From: Aeromonas allosaccharophila | GTDB taxonomy: Bacteria; Pseudomonadota; Gammaproteobacteria; Enterobacterales; Aeromonadaceae | Assembly: GCF_000819685.1 (NCBI RefSeq) | Contig: NZ_CDBR01000005.1 | Location: 124,001 to 188,000 of the forward strand | Direction of reading: 5' to 3' | Length of the DNA: 64,000 nucleotides | Part shown: one piece after another, positions 1-10,175 of the stretch | Numbering within the stretch: position 1 is the stretch's first letter | How the letters are laid out: every line of letters starts with the position of its first letter | The notes under the pieces: generated by a model | What the model saw: only the letters and a program-made list of their open reading frames with translations | What the model was told of the DNA's origin: nothing | Database searches by the model: none | Made by a program: the position numbers and the translations under genes

Positions 1-912
1 GTCGTAGAAGTTCAGGGTAAATTGTCCCTGATTTTCCTTATAAGACATCAGCATACCGTTGCGGATAGCGGCGCCCTGCGGCTCCAGATTACCGGATAGG
101 GGCAGCAGCACGGCGATCTGCTGCACCGAGGTGCTGGCAGTGGCCGCCAGATCGCCCAATCCTGCCGGCATATCTTTCTGGGCCGGATGGTTGGGGAAGT
201 CGCGCTTCCAGCCTGCCAGCTGGCGGGCCAGCAGGTTTGGCTGGGCGCCAAACTCGTTGACCAGTGCCGCCAGTCGCAGCCAACCGGTGGTCACGTCAGG
301 GGCCGGTGCCTCTTCCAGTGCCTGCAGGGTGGAGGGGGTCATGCTTTTGAGCAACGACCAGATCTGCTGATGGTTGGTCGCCTGCTCGCTCTGATTGAGG
401 TAGGGCTCCAGTGCAATCAACGACTTGGCTGCGCCAAACTTGTTGTTGATGTCGAGCTGCAGCACCACGCGCTGGCGATACCAATCCTTCTGGGTATCGG
501 CATCCAGCACCACCTCGGGTTTGCCTTCCAGCAGGATCAGCGCCTGATTGGCGTGGCCCTGCGCCAGCAACAGATGGGCTTGCAGCAGTTGCAGCTGCGC
601 CTTCTGGGCGGGCTCCTTGGCCTGCTTCTGCAATTGCTGGAACAGTGCCGAGGCCGGTTTGGCTTGGCCCAGCGCCAGATAGCTGCGTGCCGCCAGCATC
701 TGCCAGGTAAAGGCCTCGGCCGGCTTGGCCGGGTCCACCTGCTCAAGATACCACTGGGCATTCTTGGTCAGATTGGAGAACGCAGAGGGCATGCCTGACT
801 GCCCTGACGGTTGATTGGGCTCCGACGCACAGGCGGCGAGCAGTACTGCCGCGAGTATGATGCCGAAGAGTCGTGATACACTTAGCTGCTTTGTAACCCG
901 GTTCAAGTTCAT
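1..912 (-). CDS. lpoA: LpoA, outer-membrane lipoprotein activator of PBP1a (partial, C-terminal part outside window)
   Basis: The first 304 codons are present and the reading frame runs off the left edge. LpoA-family lipoproteins sit in the outer membrane and stimulate the transpeptidase of PBP1a in peptidoglycan synthesis. The translation starts MNLNRVTKQLSV, then has a hydrophobic signal ending in the lipobox LLAAC at about residues 24-28, so Cys28 would be lipidated. The N-terminal part after it is rich in Ala, Gln and Leu and looks like the TPR-type helical domain. The ligand-binding-like second domain begins near residue 275 (IAVLLPLSGN). The start at 912 is the only ATG that gives a proper signal peptide. 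It is divergent from rsmI, the usual arrangement in gammaproteobacteria. Confidence 0.93.
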   Translation of the reverse strand, partial: MNLNRVTKQLSVSRLFGIILAAVLLAACASEPNQPSGQSGMPSAFSNLTKNAQWYLEQVDPAKPAEAFTWQMLAARSYLALGQAKPASALFQQLQKQAKEPAQKAQLQLLQAHLLLAQGHANQALILLEGKPEVVLDADTQKDWYRQRVVLQLDINNKFGAAKSLIALEPYLNQSEQATNHQQIWSLLKSMTPSTLQALEEAPAPDVTTGWLRLAALVNEFGAQPNLLARQLAGWKRDFPNHPAQKDMPAGLGDLAATASTSVQQIAVLLPLSGNLEPQGAAIRNGMLMSYKENQGQFTLNFYD

Positions 913-991
913 TCCCCGACCAGTGTTGAAGTTCCCCATAGTGTAAACGGGCCAATATGGCGACACAATTGTCGGGGCACTCGGAGATCCC

Positions 992-1825
992 ATGAGTGAC
1001 ATCCCAACCCTGTATATAGTCCCCACTCCGATCGGTAATTTGGCGGACATCACCCAGCGTGCATTGGATATTTTACGCAGTGTCGATCTGGTGGCCGCCG
1101 AAGATACCCGTCATACCGGTATCCTGCTCAGCCACTACCAAATCTCGGTGCCGACCTTCGCCCTGCACGATCACAACGAGCAGCAGAAGGCCGATGTGCT
1201 GATCGGCCGGATCAAAGAGGGCAAGAGTGTTGCGCTGGTCTCCGATGCCGGCACCCCGCTCATCAGCGACCCCGGTTATCACTTGGTCACCCGCTGTCGT
1301 GAAGCCGGGGTCAAGGTGGTGCCTCTGCCTGGCCCCTGTGCCGCCATCACCGCCTTGAGCGCAGCCGGTCTGCCTACCGATCGCTTTGCGTTTGAAGGCT
1401 TTCTGCCCGCCAAGAGCAAGGGGCGCGACGATCGTCTGCAAGCGGTTATCGAAGACACCCGTTCGCTGGTGTTCTACGAATCGCCACGCCGGGTGAAGGA
1501 TACAGTGGAAGCGATTGCTCGCATTCTCGGCGAGCGTCAGGTGGTGGTGTGCCGCGAGTTGACCAAGACCTTTGAGTCGATCCACGGTCTGCCTGCCTCT
1601 GAAATGCTGACTTGGCTCGGTGAGGATGACAACCGCTGCCGAGGCGAGATCGTGCTGGTGGTGGCTGGCGCCTCCAAAGATGAAGAGGATCTGCCGGCCG
1701 AGGCGATCCGCACTTTGGGGCTGCTGGTAGCTGAACTGCCACTGAAGAAAGCGGCTGCCCTGACCGCCGAGATCCACGGCGTGAAGAAGAATGCCCTCTA
1801 CAAATATGGGCTCGAGCACTATTGA
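992..1825 (+). CDS. rsmI: 16S rRNA (cytidine1402-2'-O)-methyltransferase RsmI
   Basis: The 277-residue protein is of normal family length. RsmI uses S-adenosylmethionine to methylate the ribose 2'-OH of C1402 in 16S rRNA, in the P site of the 30S subunit. The N-terminus [16 protein letters not shown] is the family signature. It is followed by AAEDTRHT and by the glycine-rich SDAGTP loop of tetrapyrrole-methylase-fold enzymes. A CGGAG ribosome site lies 5 bases before the ATG. The gene is divergent from lpoA and lies upstream of rnpB. Confidence 0.97.
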   Translation: MSDIPTLYIVPTPIGNLADITQRALDILRSVDLVAAEDTRHTGILLSHYQISVPTFALHDHNEQQKADVLIGRIKEGKSVALVSDAGTPLISDPGYHLVTRCREAGVKVVPLPGPCAAITALSAAGLPTDRFAFEGFLPAKSKGRDDRLQAVIEDTRSLVFYESPRRVKDTVEAIARILGERQVVVCRELTKTFESIHGLPASEMLTWLGEDDNRCRGEIVLVVAGASKDEEDLPAEAIRTLGLLVAELPLKKAAALTAEIHGVKKNALYKYGLEHY

Positions 1826-1943
1826 GCCGATGAAATAGGCCTGCAGACTGTTTTCTGACCTGTGCAATCCCTCGAACCGGCAAGCATTCAGCCTGTCAAC
1901 GGGGGTCAAAGCGCGATAAATGGCTGTAAACGGGAATTGCCGG

Positions 1944-1973
1944 TTTACCCCGTGTGTATCGCAAGGCTATAAT
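1944..1973 (+). promoter_or_regulatory. Sigma-70 promoter of rnpB
   Basis: A perfect -10 TATAAT lies at 1968-1973, with TTTACC at 1944-1949 as -35 (18-base spacer). The expected start is about 1981-1983, which coincides with the predicted 5' end of RNase P RNA. Confidence 0.8.
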
Positions 1974-1982
1974 CCGCGCCTC

Positions 1983-2370
<388 letters not shown>

Positions 2371-2378
2371 CATTCCGA

Positions 2379-2412
2379 AGAGCCCCGCGATTTATCGCGG
2401 GGCTCTTTTTTA
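2379..2412 (+). terminator. rnpB intrinsic terminator
   Basis: A 12-base perfect stem AGAGCCCCGCGA / TCGCGGGGCTCT with loop TTTA is followed directly by a run of T. Confidence 0.93.
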
Positions 2413-2705
2413 TGCATGAGAAAATATGGCTTCGTTGGTCGGATATTTTTTGTCTCGCCATGTTGAATGAAATTATATGTTTTAAATCAGTCGAATAGTC
2501 TCGTATTTAGCGCAATGGCAGCGATAGATGGTGATAGGACACCGGATGGCTGTTCGCACCCGCATATTGTGTCTGTTCTCAGTTCATTCACTTATTTCAA
2601 TTAATCGCCAGAGTTTAACGCCAAATAACTTGTGGAAAATCAACCCACTCAATCCGCGGTATGCAAATGCTGCGTCAATATGTTCCCTCTGTCCCATCTC
2701 CTTGC
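2413..2705. other. Non-coding stretch upstream of the dcw promoter
   Basis: The sequence between the rnpB terminator and the mraZ promoter is more AT-rich than its surroundings. Short ORFs here have no ribosome site and no recognisable protein. I see no further hairpin or repeat that I can support. Confidence 0.6.
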
Positions 2706-2734
2706 TTGAAAAGCCCCCTGCACGTCCTTAAACT
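2706..2734 (+). promoter_or_regulatory. Putative promoter of the mraZ/dcw cluster
   Basis: TTGAAA (2706-2711), a 17-base spacer and TAAACT (2729-2734) place the start near 2741, exactly where the MraZ repeats begin. The -10 is only moderately good (4 of 6). Confidence 0.6.
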
Positions 2735-2739
2735 TCAAC

Positions 2740-2774
2740 GTGGGGAAAAGTGGATCAAAGTGGTTTTTAGAGGG
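2740..2774 (+). promoter_or_regulatory. MraZ operator: four repeats with 10-base period
   Basis: GTGGG (2740), GTGGA (2750), GTGGT (2760) and GAGGG (2770) lie exactly ten bases apart. MraZ is known to bind TGGGN repeats separated by five bases upstream of its own gene and to repress the dcw cluster. The site overlaps the predicted transcription start, so autorepression is the natural reading. Confidence 0.8.
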
Positions 2775-2811
2775 GCAATCTGCCTGCTCACTCACCTTCA
2801 GGGACTGCAAT

Positions 2812-3270
2812 TTGTTGCGTGGCGCTCATGCCATCAGCCTGGACAGTAAAGGGCGGCTGGCTATTCCGACCAAATTTCGTGATTGGCTGCGCGATGAAAG
2901 CGACGGCCAGCTGGTCTGTACCATCGATATTGCTCATCCCTGTCTGCTGCTTTATCCCCTGACTGAATGGGAAGAGGTCGAGCGCAAGCTCAAGACCCTC
3001 TCCAGCATGAATCCACAAGAGCGCCGTTTGCAGCGACTGCTGCTGGGACATGCAACCGAATGCGAGCTGGATGGCAATGGCCGTCTGCTGCTCAGTCAGC
3101 CACTGCGCAACCATGCTGGGCTGGACAAGAAAATCATGCTGGTGGGCCAGCTCAACAAGTTTGAGTTGTGGGATGAAGCCCGCTGGCAACAACAGGTCAA
3201 TGACGACATCTTGGGTCTGCCCGGGGACGATTGGGCAAGCTCACCACGACTACAGGATTTCTCTTTATAA
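2812..3270 (+). CDS. mraZ: Transcriptional regulator MraZ (TTG start)
   Basis: MraZ is an AbrB-fold ring-forming DNA-binding protein that represses the dcw operon. With the TTG at 2812 the protein is 152 residues, the standard length, and begins [19 protein letters not shown], matching the family start (MFRG...LDSKGRL). The two SpoVT/AbrB motifs are near residues 11-25 and 89-100 ([13 protein letters not shown]). An AGGGA ribosome site lies about 8 bases before the TTG. A GTG at 2740 in the same frame would add 24 residues encoded by the operator itself and is not used in my call. The stop abuts the rsmH ATG. Confidence 0.93.
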   Translation: MLRGAHAISLDSKGRLAIPTKFRDWLRDESDGQLVCTIDIAHPCLLLYPLTEWEEVERKLKTLSSMNPQERRLQRLLLGHATECELDGNGRLLLSQPLRNHAGLDKKIMLVGQLNKFELWDEARWQQQVNDDILGLPGDDWASSPRLQDFSL

Positions 3271-4209
3271 ATGACCCAAGCCGCTGAACACATCACAGTG
3301 CTGCTGCACGAAGCCGTTGAAGGTCTGGCCATCAAGCCGGACGGTGTCTACGTCGACGGTACTTTTGGCCGTGGTGGTCATTCTCGTCTGATCCTGCAGC
3401 ACCTTGGCCCCAATGGCCGCCTGATCGCCATCGACCGCGATCCGCAGGCGATCGCCGAAGCGGCCAAGATCCAGGATCCCCGTTTCGAAATCGTGCACGG
3501 CCCCTTCTCCGGCATCGCCTCCTATCTGGATGAGCGCGGTTTGCTGGGCAAGGTGGATGGCTTCCTGCTGGATCTGGGGGTCTCTTCCCCCCAGCTGGAT
3601 GATGCCGAGCGCGGCTTCAGCTTCATGAAAGATGGTCCGCTCGATATGCGGATGGACCCCACTTCCGGCCAGAGTGCCGCCGAGTGGCTGGCCAAGGCCG
3701 ATGTGGATGACATCGCCTGGGTGCTGAAGACCTTCGGTGAGGAGCGTTTTGCCAAGAAGATCGCCCGCGCCATCGTCCATGACCGCGTGACCGAGCCTTA
3801 CGTGCGTACCCGTCAACTGGCGGAGATGATTGCCCGGGTCAATCCGAGCAAGGAGAAGGGCAAGCATGCGGCAACCCGCAGCTTCCAGGCCATTCGCATC
3901 TATATCAACAGCGAGCTGGACGAGATCGAAACCGCGCTCAACGGTGCGCTGGAAGTGTTGGCACCGCACGGCCGCCTGTCAGTGATCAGCTTCCATTCGC
4001 TGGAAGACCGATTGGTGAAGCACTTCATCCGCAAGCACGAGAAGGGGCCGGAAGTGCCTTACGGCATTCCGCTGACCGAAGCCCAGCTCGCTGGCGGTCG
4101 CAAATTGAAGTCGGTCGGCAAGGCGCTCAAGCCTTCTGATCATGAAGTATCTGAAAACAGCCGATCACGCAGCTCGGTGCTGCGTGTTGCCGAACGGCTG
4201 GCGGAGTAA
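3271..4209 (+). CDS. rsmH: 16S rRNA (cytosine1402-N4)-methyltransferase RsmH
   Basis: The protein of 312 residues methylates N4 of C1402 in 16S rRNA, the same nucleotide RsmI treats. It starts with [13 protein letters not shown] and has [12 protein letters not shown] (SAM-binding motif I, residues about 25-36), [12 protein letters not shown] (about 102) and the family motif [11 protein letters not shown] (about 242). The ATG follows the mraZ stop with no gap and has no strong ribosome site of its own, so translation is probably coupled to mraZ. Older name mraW. Confidence 0.97.
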   Translation: MTQAAEHITVLLHEAVEGLAIKPDGVYVDGTFGRGGHSRLILQHLGPNGRLIAIDRDPQAIAEAAKIQDPRFEIVHGPFSGIASYLDERGLLGKVDGFLLDLGVSSPQLDDAERGFSFMKDGPLDMRMDPTSGQSAAEWLAKADVDDIAWVLKTFGEERFAKKIARAIVHDRVTEPYVRTRQLAEMIARVNPSKEKGKHAATRSFQAIRIYINSELDEIETALNGALEVLAPHGRLSVISFHSLEDRLVKHFIRKHEKGPEVPYGIPLTEAQLAGGRKLKSVGKALKPSDHEVSENSRSRSSVLRVAERLAE

Positions 4210-4212
4210 GCG

Positions 4213-4527
4213 ATGAGCGAAGTGCGTGTTCATCTGGCCAAGGAGATCGTTGCCGATCTCTGGCGGCACAAGCTGCAGATTTTTCTGTCGGTCGCCGTGC
4301 TGGTGACCGCGTTTGCCGTGATCCTGGTGACCAACATGACCCGCGGTCTGACGGCCCAGCAGAACGATCTGATGGCGGAAGAGGATCGCCTCAATATCGA
4401 ATGGCGCCATCTGCTGTTGGAGCAGGGCACCCTGGCTGAACACTCCCGGGTGGCGAGTCTGGCGATGGACAAGTTGCAGATGGGGCGTCCGCTGGTGACC
4501 ACCGAGAAGGTAATTACCCAACCATGA
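4213..4527 (+). CDS. ftsL: Cell division protein FtsL
   Basis: A short bitopic membrane protein (104 residues) of the divisome. It has a cytoplasmic N-terminus of about 20 residues, one membrane segment at about 23-42 (IFLSVAVLVTAFAVILVTNM) and a periplasmic coiled-coil-like region. FtsL pairs with FtsB and FtsQ and activates the FtsW-FtsI synthase. A GGAG ribosome site precedes the ATG. Its stop overlaps the ftsI start by four bases. Confidence 0.94.
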   Translation: MSEVRVHLAKEIVADLWRHKLQIFLSVAVLVTAFAVILVTNMTRGLTAQQNDLMAEEDRLNIEWRHLLLEQGTLAEHSRVASLAMDKLQMGRPLVTTEKVITQP

Positions 4528-6278
4528 AACGCAAGGCTACAGCCAAAGCTGCCAAAGCGACTGTCAAAGCGCCATCGATCTATCCGTGGCGCTTTCGCAC
4601 GCTTGCGGTGTTTATCGGCATCGCGTTTGTGGGTCTGATCCTGCGTCTGGCCTGGATCCAGGTGATCAATCCGGATCGTCTGCGTCAGGAGGGGGACATG
4701 CGTTCCCTGCGTACCACCTCCACCCAGGCAGTGCGCGGCATGATCACCGATCGCAACGGTGAGCAGCTGGCGGTCTCGGTGCCGGTCGAAGCGGTCTGGG
4801 CCGATCCCAAGACTGTCCACGAATCCGGTGCCATCAATAATGAGCGGGCCTGGCTGGCGCTCTCCGCCGTGCTCAAGCTCGACATCAATACCCTCAAGCA
4901 TCGCATCGCCAACCCCAGCAAGCGCTTCGTCTATCTGCAGCGTCAGGTGACCCCTGCCGTGGCGGAATATATCAAGGGCCTCAAGCTGGGTGGCATTTAC
5001 CTGCGTCCCGAAGCGCGCCGCTTCTACCCGACTGGTGAGATCAGTGCCCATCTGGTGGGGGTGACCAACATCGATGGCAGCGGTATTGAAGGGATTGAGC
5101 GTAGCTATAACGAGTGGCTGACGGCGACGCCCGGCGAGATGCGGGTACGCAAGGATCGTCAGGGACGGGTCATCGAGCGGCTTGGCCTCGTCAAAGAGGG
5201 CAAGAACGCCAACGATCTGCAACTCAGTATCGATCAGCGGGTGCAGGCACTGGCCTACCGCGCGCTCAAGCGGGCGACCGACGAGAACAAGGCGACCTCC
5301 GGCTCCATGGTGATGCTGGATATCAAGACCGGCGAAGTGCTTGCCATGGTCAATACTCCCTCCTACAACCCGAACAACCGCGGCCAGTACCAGAGCTTCC
5401 GGGTGCGCAACCGGGTGGTGACCGATACCTACGAGCCGGGTTCTACCATCAAACCATTGATTTTGCTCAGTGCCTTGCAGGCTGGCGTGACCAGCTGGAA
5501 AGATACCATCCAGGGCGGGCCGCTTTTTATCGGGGCGAAGCAGATCAAGGACGTCAGTATCCACAAGGCGACCAACCTCTACGACATTCTGCGCTACTCC
5601 TCCAACATCGGTATGTCGCGTATCGCGCTGCGGATGCCGGCGCAGGAGATGATCAACACCCTCAGCATGTTCGGTTTCGGCATGGATACCGGCAGCGGGC
5701 TGATGGGCGAGAGCAGCGGCATGTTGCCACAGCGTCGTCGCTGGTCCGATATCGAACGGGCGACCCTCTCGTTCGGTTATGGCCTGCGGGTCACTCCGCT
5801 GCAGCTGGCTTCCGCCTACGCCACACTGGCCAACAAGGGCAAACGGGTGCCGCTCTCCATCGTCAAGGTGACCACGCCGCCCAAGGGTGAGCAGGTGATC
5901 GACCACAACAACGCCTCTGCCATGTTGCAGGCGCTGGAGTACGTGGTCGACAACGCCATTCCAAAAGCCAAGATCCCGGGTTATCGGGTCGGCGGCAAGA
6001 GTGGTACCGCCAAGGTCGCCGTCGCAGGTGGCTATGGCAAGGATTACATGGCCTGGTTTGCCGGTTTCGCACCCGCCAGTGATCCCCGTTTCGTCATGGT
6101 GGTGGTGATCAACGAGCCAAAAGGCAGCGCCTATTATGGCGGTGCCGTGGCGACCCCACCGTTTGCAGAGGCCATGGGCGGGGTGCTGCAGCTCTTCAAT
6201 ATTCGTCCCGATGCGGTGCCGCCAGCGGTGCCCACCAAACTTGCCCGTACGGAGGCCTCTCTTGTCCCGCGCACTTGA
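4524..6278 (+). CDS. ftsI: Peptidoglycan D,D-transpeptidase FtsI (PBP3)
   Basis: The septal transpeptidase, 584 residues, has a short basic cytoplasmic tail rich in Lys and Ala and one membrane anchor at about 25-45. The dimerisation/pedestal domain follows, then the penicillin-binding catalytic domain. The three active-site motifs are visible: STIK with the nucleophile at about Ser307, SSN at about 359-361 and KSGT at about 492-495. It cross-links septal peptidoglycan in partnership with FtsW and is a beta-lactam target. The start overlaps ftsL by ATGA and the 3' end overlaps murE by 17 bases. Confidence 0.97.
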   Translation: MKRKATAKAAKATVKAPSIYPWRFRTLAVFIGIAFVGLILRLAWIQVINPDRLRQEGDMRSLRTTSTQAVRGMITDRNGEQLAVSVPVEAVWADPKTVHESGAINNERAWLALSAVLKLDINTLKHRIANPSKRFVYLQRQVTPAVAEYIKGLKLGGIYLRPEARRFYPTGEISAHLVGVTNIDGSGIEGIERSYNEWLTATPGEMRVRKDRQGRVIERLGLVKEGKNANDLQLSIDQRVQALAYRALKRATDENKATSGSMVMLDIKTGEVLAMVNTPSYNPNNRGQYQSFRVRNRVVTDTYEPGSTIKPLILLSALQAGVTSWKDTIQGGPLFIGAKQIKDVSIHKATNLYDILRYSSNIGMSRIALRMPAQEMINTLSMFGFGMDTGSGLMGESSGMLPQRRRWSDIERATLSFGYGLRVTPLQLASAYATLANKGKRVPLSIVKVTTPPKGEQVIDHNNASAMLQALEYVVDNAIPKAKIPGYRVGGKSGTAKVAVAGGYGKDYMAWFAGFAPASDPRFVMVVVINEPKGSAYYGGAVATPPFAEAMGGVLQLFNIRPDAVPPAVPTKLARTEASLVPRT

Positions 6279-7743
6279 TGTATTACTGCGCCCCTTCGGT
6301 ATCCAGGCGCCGGCGCTCACCCTGACCGATATCCAGCTGGATAGTCGGCGGGCTGGCCCCGGCTCGCTCTTCGTGGCCATTCGTGGTCATCAGGTGGATG
6401 GCAGACGGTTTATCGAACAGGCGGTGGCTCAGGGAGCGACCGCTGTTGTGTTTGAGGAGGATGGTGAATTCGTTCCGCCGTCGACTCTGGTTCCTTGTAT
6501 TGGGATACAGGATCTGCCCGCTCGTCTCTCCGAACTTGCTGGCTATTTTTACGAGCAGCCTGCGCAAAAACTGCAACTGGTCGGGATCACCGGCACCAAC
6601 GGCAAGAGCACTACCGCTTTGCTGGTCGCCAACTGGCGCACCCTGCTGGGTGGCAAGGCCGGCGTGATGGGCACCATCGGTAACGGCCTGTTTGGCCATC
6701 TGATCGAAGCGGAAAACACCACTGGCAGCGCCGTGCAGGTGCAAGCCAATCTGGCTGCGCTGCAAGAGCAGGGGGCGGATCTGGTGGCGATGGAGGTCTC
6801 CAGCCATGGTCTGGTGCAGCACCGCGTCGCCGCGCTGCCCTTTGCCGCCGCTGTCTTCACCAACCTGAGCCGGGATCACCTCGACTACCACGGCACCATG
6901 GAAGCCTATGGCGCGGCCAAGGAGCAGCTGTTGCAGCTGGTCGATGAGTCGAATGCGGTGATCAACCGTGATGACGAGTTGGGTGCCAAGTGGCTCGAAA
7001 AATACCCGGCTGCGGTGGCCTTCAGTGTGGATGGCCCGATTGAACACCATTCTGGCCGTCAATTAACGGCGCAGCAGCTCGATTTTCATCAGCAAGGTTT
7101 TCGCGCGCAGATTAACTCCAGCTGGGGGAATGGTGTATTATCCGCCCCCTTGCTCGGGCGCTTCAACGTCAGCAATGTGCTGGCGGCGATGGGCGTGATG
7201 CTGGTACTCGGTTACGACTTCAACGAGCTGCTGGCTACAGCGCCTCAGTTGCAGCCGGTGACCGGTCGCATGGAGTGTTTCGGCGGTGGTGATACGCCGC
7301 TGGCGGTGGTCGATTACGCCCACACCCCGGATGCGCTGGAGAAGGCATTGCAGGCCCTGCGGGTGCACTGCACAGGCCAGCTCTGGTGTCTGGTCGGTTG
7401 TGGTGGCGACCGCGATCGCGGCAAGCGCCCCATGATGGCGGCCATGGCCGAACAGTATGCGGATCGCGTGATCCTGACCGACGACAATCCCCGTACCGAG
7501 GAGCCGGCCCGGATCATGGCCGACATGGTGGCGGGTCTTCGCGATCCTGCTGCGGTGCAGGTGGAGCACGACCGCGTCAAGGCGATTGTGCTGGCCATCG
7601 GTCAGGCGAGCAAACAGGACATCATCCTGGTGGCCGGTAAGGGTCACGAGGATTATCAGATCATTGGAACCGACAAGCGGCACTACAGCGACCGGGAAAC
7701 CGTCGCGGCCGCCTTGCACACATTATTGGAGTCATTCAAATGA
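6262..7743 (+). CDS. murE: UDP-MurNAc-L-Ala-D-Glu:meso-DAP ligase MurE (TTG start)
   Basis: This ligase adds meso-diaminopimelate to UDP-MurNAc-dipeptide in the cytoplasm. I place the start at the TTG at 6262 because a strong GGAGG lies six bases before it and the protein (493 residues) then begins at the family position. A longer in-frame ORF reaching 6136 would be read from inside ftsI. Motifs: TLDSR-type N-terminus, ATP loop GITGTNGKST at about 108, and DDNPR at about 406-410, which marks the meso-DAP-specific enzymes. It overlaps ftsI by 17 bases and murF by four. Confidence 0.95.
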   Translation: MSRALDVLLRPFGIQAPALTLTDIQLDSRRAGPGSLFVAIRGHQVDGRRFIEQAVAQGATAVVFEEDGEFVPPSTLVPCIGIQDLPARLSELAGYFYEQPAQKLQLVGITGTNGKSTTALLVANWRTLLGGKAGVMGTIGNGLFGHLIEAENTTGSAVQVQANLAALQEQGADLVAMEVSSHGLVQHRVAALPFAAAVFTNLSRDHLDYHGTMEAYGAAKEQLLQLVDESNAVINRDDELGAKWLEKYPAAVAFSVDGPIEHHSGRQLTAQQLDFHQQGFRAQINSSWGNGVLSAPLLGRFNVSNVLAAMGVMLVLGYDFNELLATAPQLQPVTGRMECFGGGDTPLAVVDYAHTPDALEKALQALRVHCTGQLWCLVGCGGDRDRGKRPMMAAMAEQYADRVILTDDNPRTEEPARIMADMVAGLRDPAAVQVEHDRVKAIVLAIGQASKQDIILVAGKGHEDYQIIGTDKRHYSDRETVAAALHTLLESFK

Positions 7744-9095
7744 TGACCCTCAGGCTTGCCGAGCTGGCGCAGGTACTCGATGCCCGTCTGATTGGTGACG
7801 ATGGCGAGATCACCGTCGTCAGTACCGACACCCGCACTTTGGGCGCGGGTGCCCTGTTCGTTGCCCTGCGCGGCGAGCGCTTCGATGCCCACGATTTTTG
7901 CGAGCAGGCCGTTCAGGCAGGGGCCTCTGCCCTGCTGGTCGAGCGCGAGCTGCCGCTGGCCATCCCCCAACTGGTGGTGGCTGATAGCCTCAAGGGGCTG
8001 GGCCGACTCGGCAAGCTGGTGCGCGAGCGCATCAATCCGAAAGTGCTGGCCATTACCGGCAGCTGCGGCAAGACCACGGTGAAGGAGATGGCGACCGCCA
8101 TCCTGCGCAACGAAGGGGAAGTGCTGGCCACCGCTGGCAACTTCAACAACGAGGTGGGCGTGCCGCTCACCCTGTTGCGCCTCGAGCCACAGCACAAGTT
8201 TGCGGTGATGGAGCTGGGTGCCAACCATCCGGGCGAAATCGCCTGGACCACCTCATTGGCCAAACCCGATGCCGCCATCATCAACAACGTGGCGGCGGCC
8301 CATCTGGAGGGCTTCGGCTCGCTGGAAGGAGTGTTCCACGCCAAGAGCGAGATTTTTGAGGGCCTGAGCGAGGGCGGCACCGCCATCGTCAATGCCGACA
8401 ACGAATTCTGGCCGAAGTGGCGGGAACGCGGCATTGGCTGCGCTTTCTCTATTGAGGATCAGAGCCAGCCGTTCCACGCGCGCGACATGGTGCTTAATGA
8501 GCAAGGTTGCGCCGAGTTTGTGATGGTGACCCCGCAGGGCGAGCTGAGCCTGACTCTGGCGATCCCGGGTCGCCACAACGTGGCCAATGCGCTGGCTGCC
8601 GCCGCGGGCTGTCTGGCCCTCGGCGCATCCCTCGCCAGTGTCAAGGCGGGGCTGGAGCAGATGGCACCGGTCAAGGGGCGCTTCTGCGTCCAGCGTTGGG
8701 ACGATCTGACCCTAGTGGACGATACCTACAATGCCAGCGTGGAATCCGTGCTGGCGGGCATCGATACCCTGACCGCCATGGGTGGCTTCAAGGTGCTGGT
8801 GTTCGGTGATATGCGGGAACTGGGTGAGGAGTCTGCCGAGCAACACGCCCGGGTTGGCCGTCATGCCCGCGAGCGCGGCCTGGATGCCGTGCTGACAGTG
8901 GGGGAACAGAGTCGCCACACCGCAGATGCCGCGGCAGGCCGACATTTCGATAACAAGGCATCGTTGTTTGAAGTGCTTGCGCAAATGATAAATACACATC
9001 AGGAAATTTCGATTCTGGTCAAGGGCGCCCGTGGCTCCCGCATGGAAGATATCGTCGAGATGGTCAAAGGCCATCAGGAGTCAGCCACATGCTAG
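7740..9095 (+). CDS. murF: UDP-MurNAc-tripeptide:D-Ala-D-Ala ligase MurF
   Basis: MurF joins D-Ala-D-Ala to the UDP-MurNAc-tripeptide, the last cytoplasmic peptide step. The 451-residue protein carries the Mur-ligase ATP loop [12 protein letters not shown] at about 105-116, [12 protein letters not shown] at about 139 and [10 protein letters not shown] at about 159, followed by the middle and C-terminal Mur domains ([13 protein letters not shown] [12 protein letters not shown] near 325). A GGAG site precedes the ATG. The gene overlaps murE by ATGA and mraY by seven bases. Confidence 0.97.
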   Translation: MMTLRLAELAQVLDARLIGDDGEITVVSTDTRTLGAGALFVALRGERFDAHDFCEQAVQAGASALLVERELPLAIPQLVVADSLKGLGRLGKLVRERINPKVLAITGSCGKTTVKEMATAILRNEGEVLATAGNFNNEVGVPLTLLRLEPQHKFAVMELGANHPGEIAWTTSLAKPDAAIINNVAAAHLEGFGSLEGVFHAKSEIFEGLSEGGTAIVNADNEFWPKWRERGIGCAFSIEDQSQPFHARDMVLNEQGCAEFVMVTPQGELSLTLAIPGRHNVANALAAAAGCLALGASLASVKAGLEQMAPVKGRFCVQRWDDLTLVDDTYNASVESVLAGIDTLTAMGGFKVLVFGDMRELGEESAEQHARVGRHARERGLDAVLTVGEQSRHTADAAAGRHFDNKASLFEVLAQMINTHQEISILVKGARGSRMEDIVEMVKGHQESATC

Positions 9096-10171
9096 TCTGG
9101 CTGGCCGAACTGCTCACCCCGCACTTCACCTTCTTCAACGTCTTCTCCTACCTGACGTTTCGCGCCATCCTGTCGATCATCACCGGACTGGGAGTTGCCC
9201 TCTGGATGGGGCCGCGGCTGATCCGCCGTCTGCAGATCCTGAAGTTCGGTCAGGTGATCCGCAACGACGGCCCCGAGTCCCACCTCAGCAAGCGGGGCAC
9301 CCCGACCATGGGTGGCCTGATGATCATTGCGGCGATCTTCACGTCTGTGTTGCTCTGGTGCCGCCTCGACAACCCCTATGTCTGGCTGGTGCTGTTTGTG
9401 CTGGGGGCCTACGGCGCCATCGGCTTTGCCGACGACTACCTCAAGGTGGTGCGCAAGAATACCGACGGTCTGATCGCGCGCTGGAAGTACTTCTGGCAAT
9501 CCGCGGTAGCACTGGCAGTGGCGGTGTTCCTCTATGCGACCGCGACCCATGAGGGGCAGACCCAGCTGGTGGTGCCTTTCCTCAAGGATGTGATGCCGCA
9601 GCTTGGTCTGATGTTTATCGTGCTGACCTATTTTGTCATCGTCGGAACCTCCAACGCGGTCAACCTGACCGACGGTCTCGACGGCCTGGCAATCATGCCG
9701 ACTGTGATGGTGGCAGGGGGCTTTGCCCTGATTGCCTGGGCGACCGGTAACGTCAACTTTGCCAACTACCTGCACATTCCCTACGTGCCCTATACCTCCG
9801 AGTTGGTGATCGTCTGTACCGCCATCGTCGGGGCGGGTCTGGGTTTCCTCTGGTTCAACACCTATCCGGCGCAGGTCTTCATGGGCGACGTCGGTTCCCT
9901 GGCGCTGGGTGGCGCGCTCGGCACCATCGCCGTGCTGGTACGTCAGGAGTTCCTGCTGGTGATCATGGGTGGCGTCTTCGTGATGGAGACCGTCTCGGTG
10001 ATCCTGCAGGTGGGTTCCTACAAACTGCGCGGCGTGCGGATCTTCCGCATGGCGCCGATCCATCACCACTACGAGAAAAAGGGCTGGCCGGAGCCGCGCG
10101 TCATCGTGCGCTTCTGGATCATCACCCTCGTGCTGGTGCTGCTGGGTCTTGCCACCCTGAAGGTGAGGTAA
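9089..10171 (+). CDS. mraY: Phospho-MurNAc-pentapeptide transferase MraY
   Basis: MraY is the integral membrane enzyme that transfers phospho-MurNAc-pentapeptide to undecaprenyl phosphate, making lipid I. The protein is 360 residues with about ten hydrophobic segments. Family motifs are clear: [11 protein letters not shown] near 69, GFADDYLK at about 112-119 (paired aspartates), [10 protein letters not shown] near 191 and [10 protein letters not shown] near 268. The [15 protein letters not shown] motif at about 320-335 is also present. AGGAG lies before the ATG, inside the end of murF. Confidence 0.98.
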   Translation: MLVWLAELLTPHFTFFNVFSYLTFRAILSIITGLGVALWMGPRLIRRLQILKFGQVIRNDGPESHLSKRGTPTMGGLMIIAAIFTSVLLWCRLDNPYVWLVLFVLGAYGAIGFADDYLKVVRKNTDGLIARWKYFWQSAVALAVAVFLYATATHEGQTQLVVPFLKDVMPQLGLMFIVLTYFVIVGTSNAVNLTDGLDGLAIMPTVMVAGGFALIAWATGNVNFANYLHIPYVPYTSELVIVCTAIVGAGLGFLWFNTYPAQVFMGDVGSLALGGALGTIAVLVRQEFLLVIMGGVFVMETVSVILQVGSYKLRGVRIFRMAPIHHHYEKKGWPEPRVIVRFWIITLVLVLLGLATLKVR

Positions 10172-10175
10172 GGCC

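Noticed and set aside
4230..6380. 716-residue minus-strand frame opposite ftsL-ftsI
   Set aside because: Shadow of certain genes. It crosses several gene junctions without any signal of its own.
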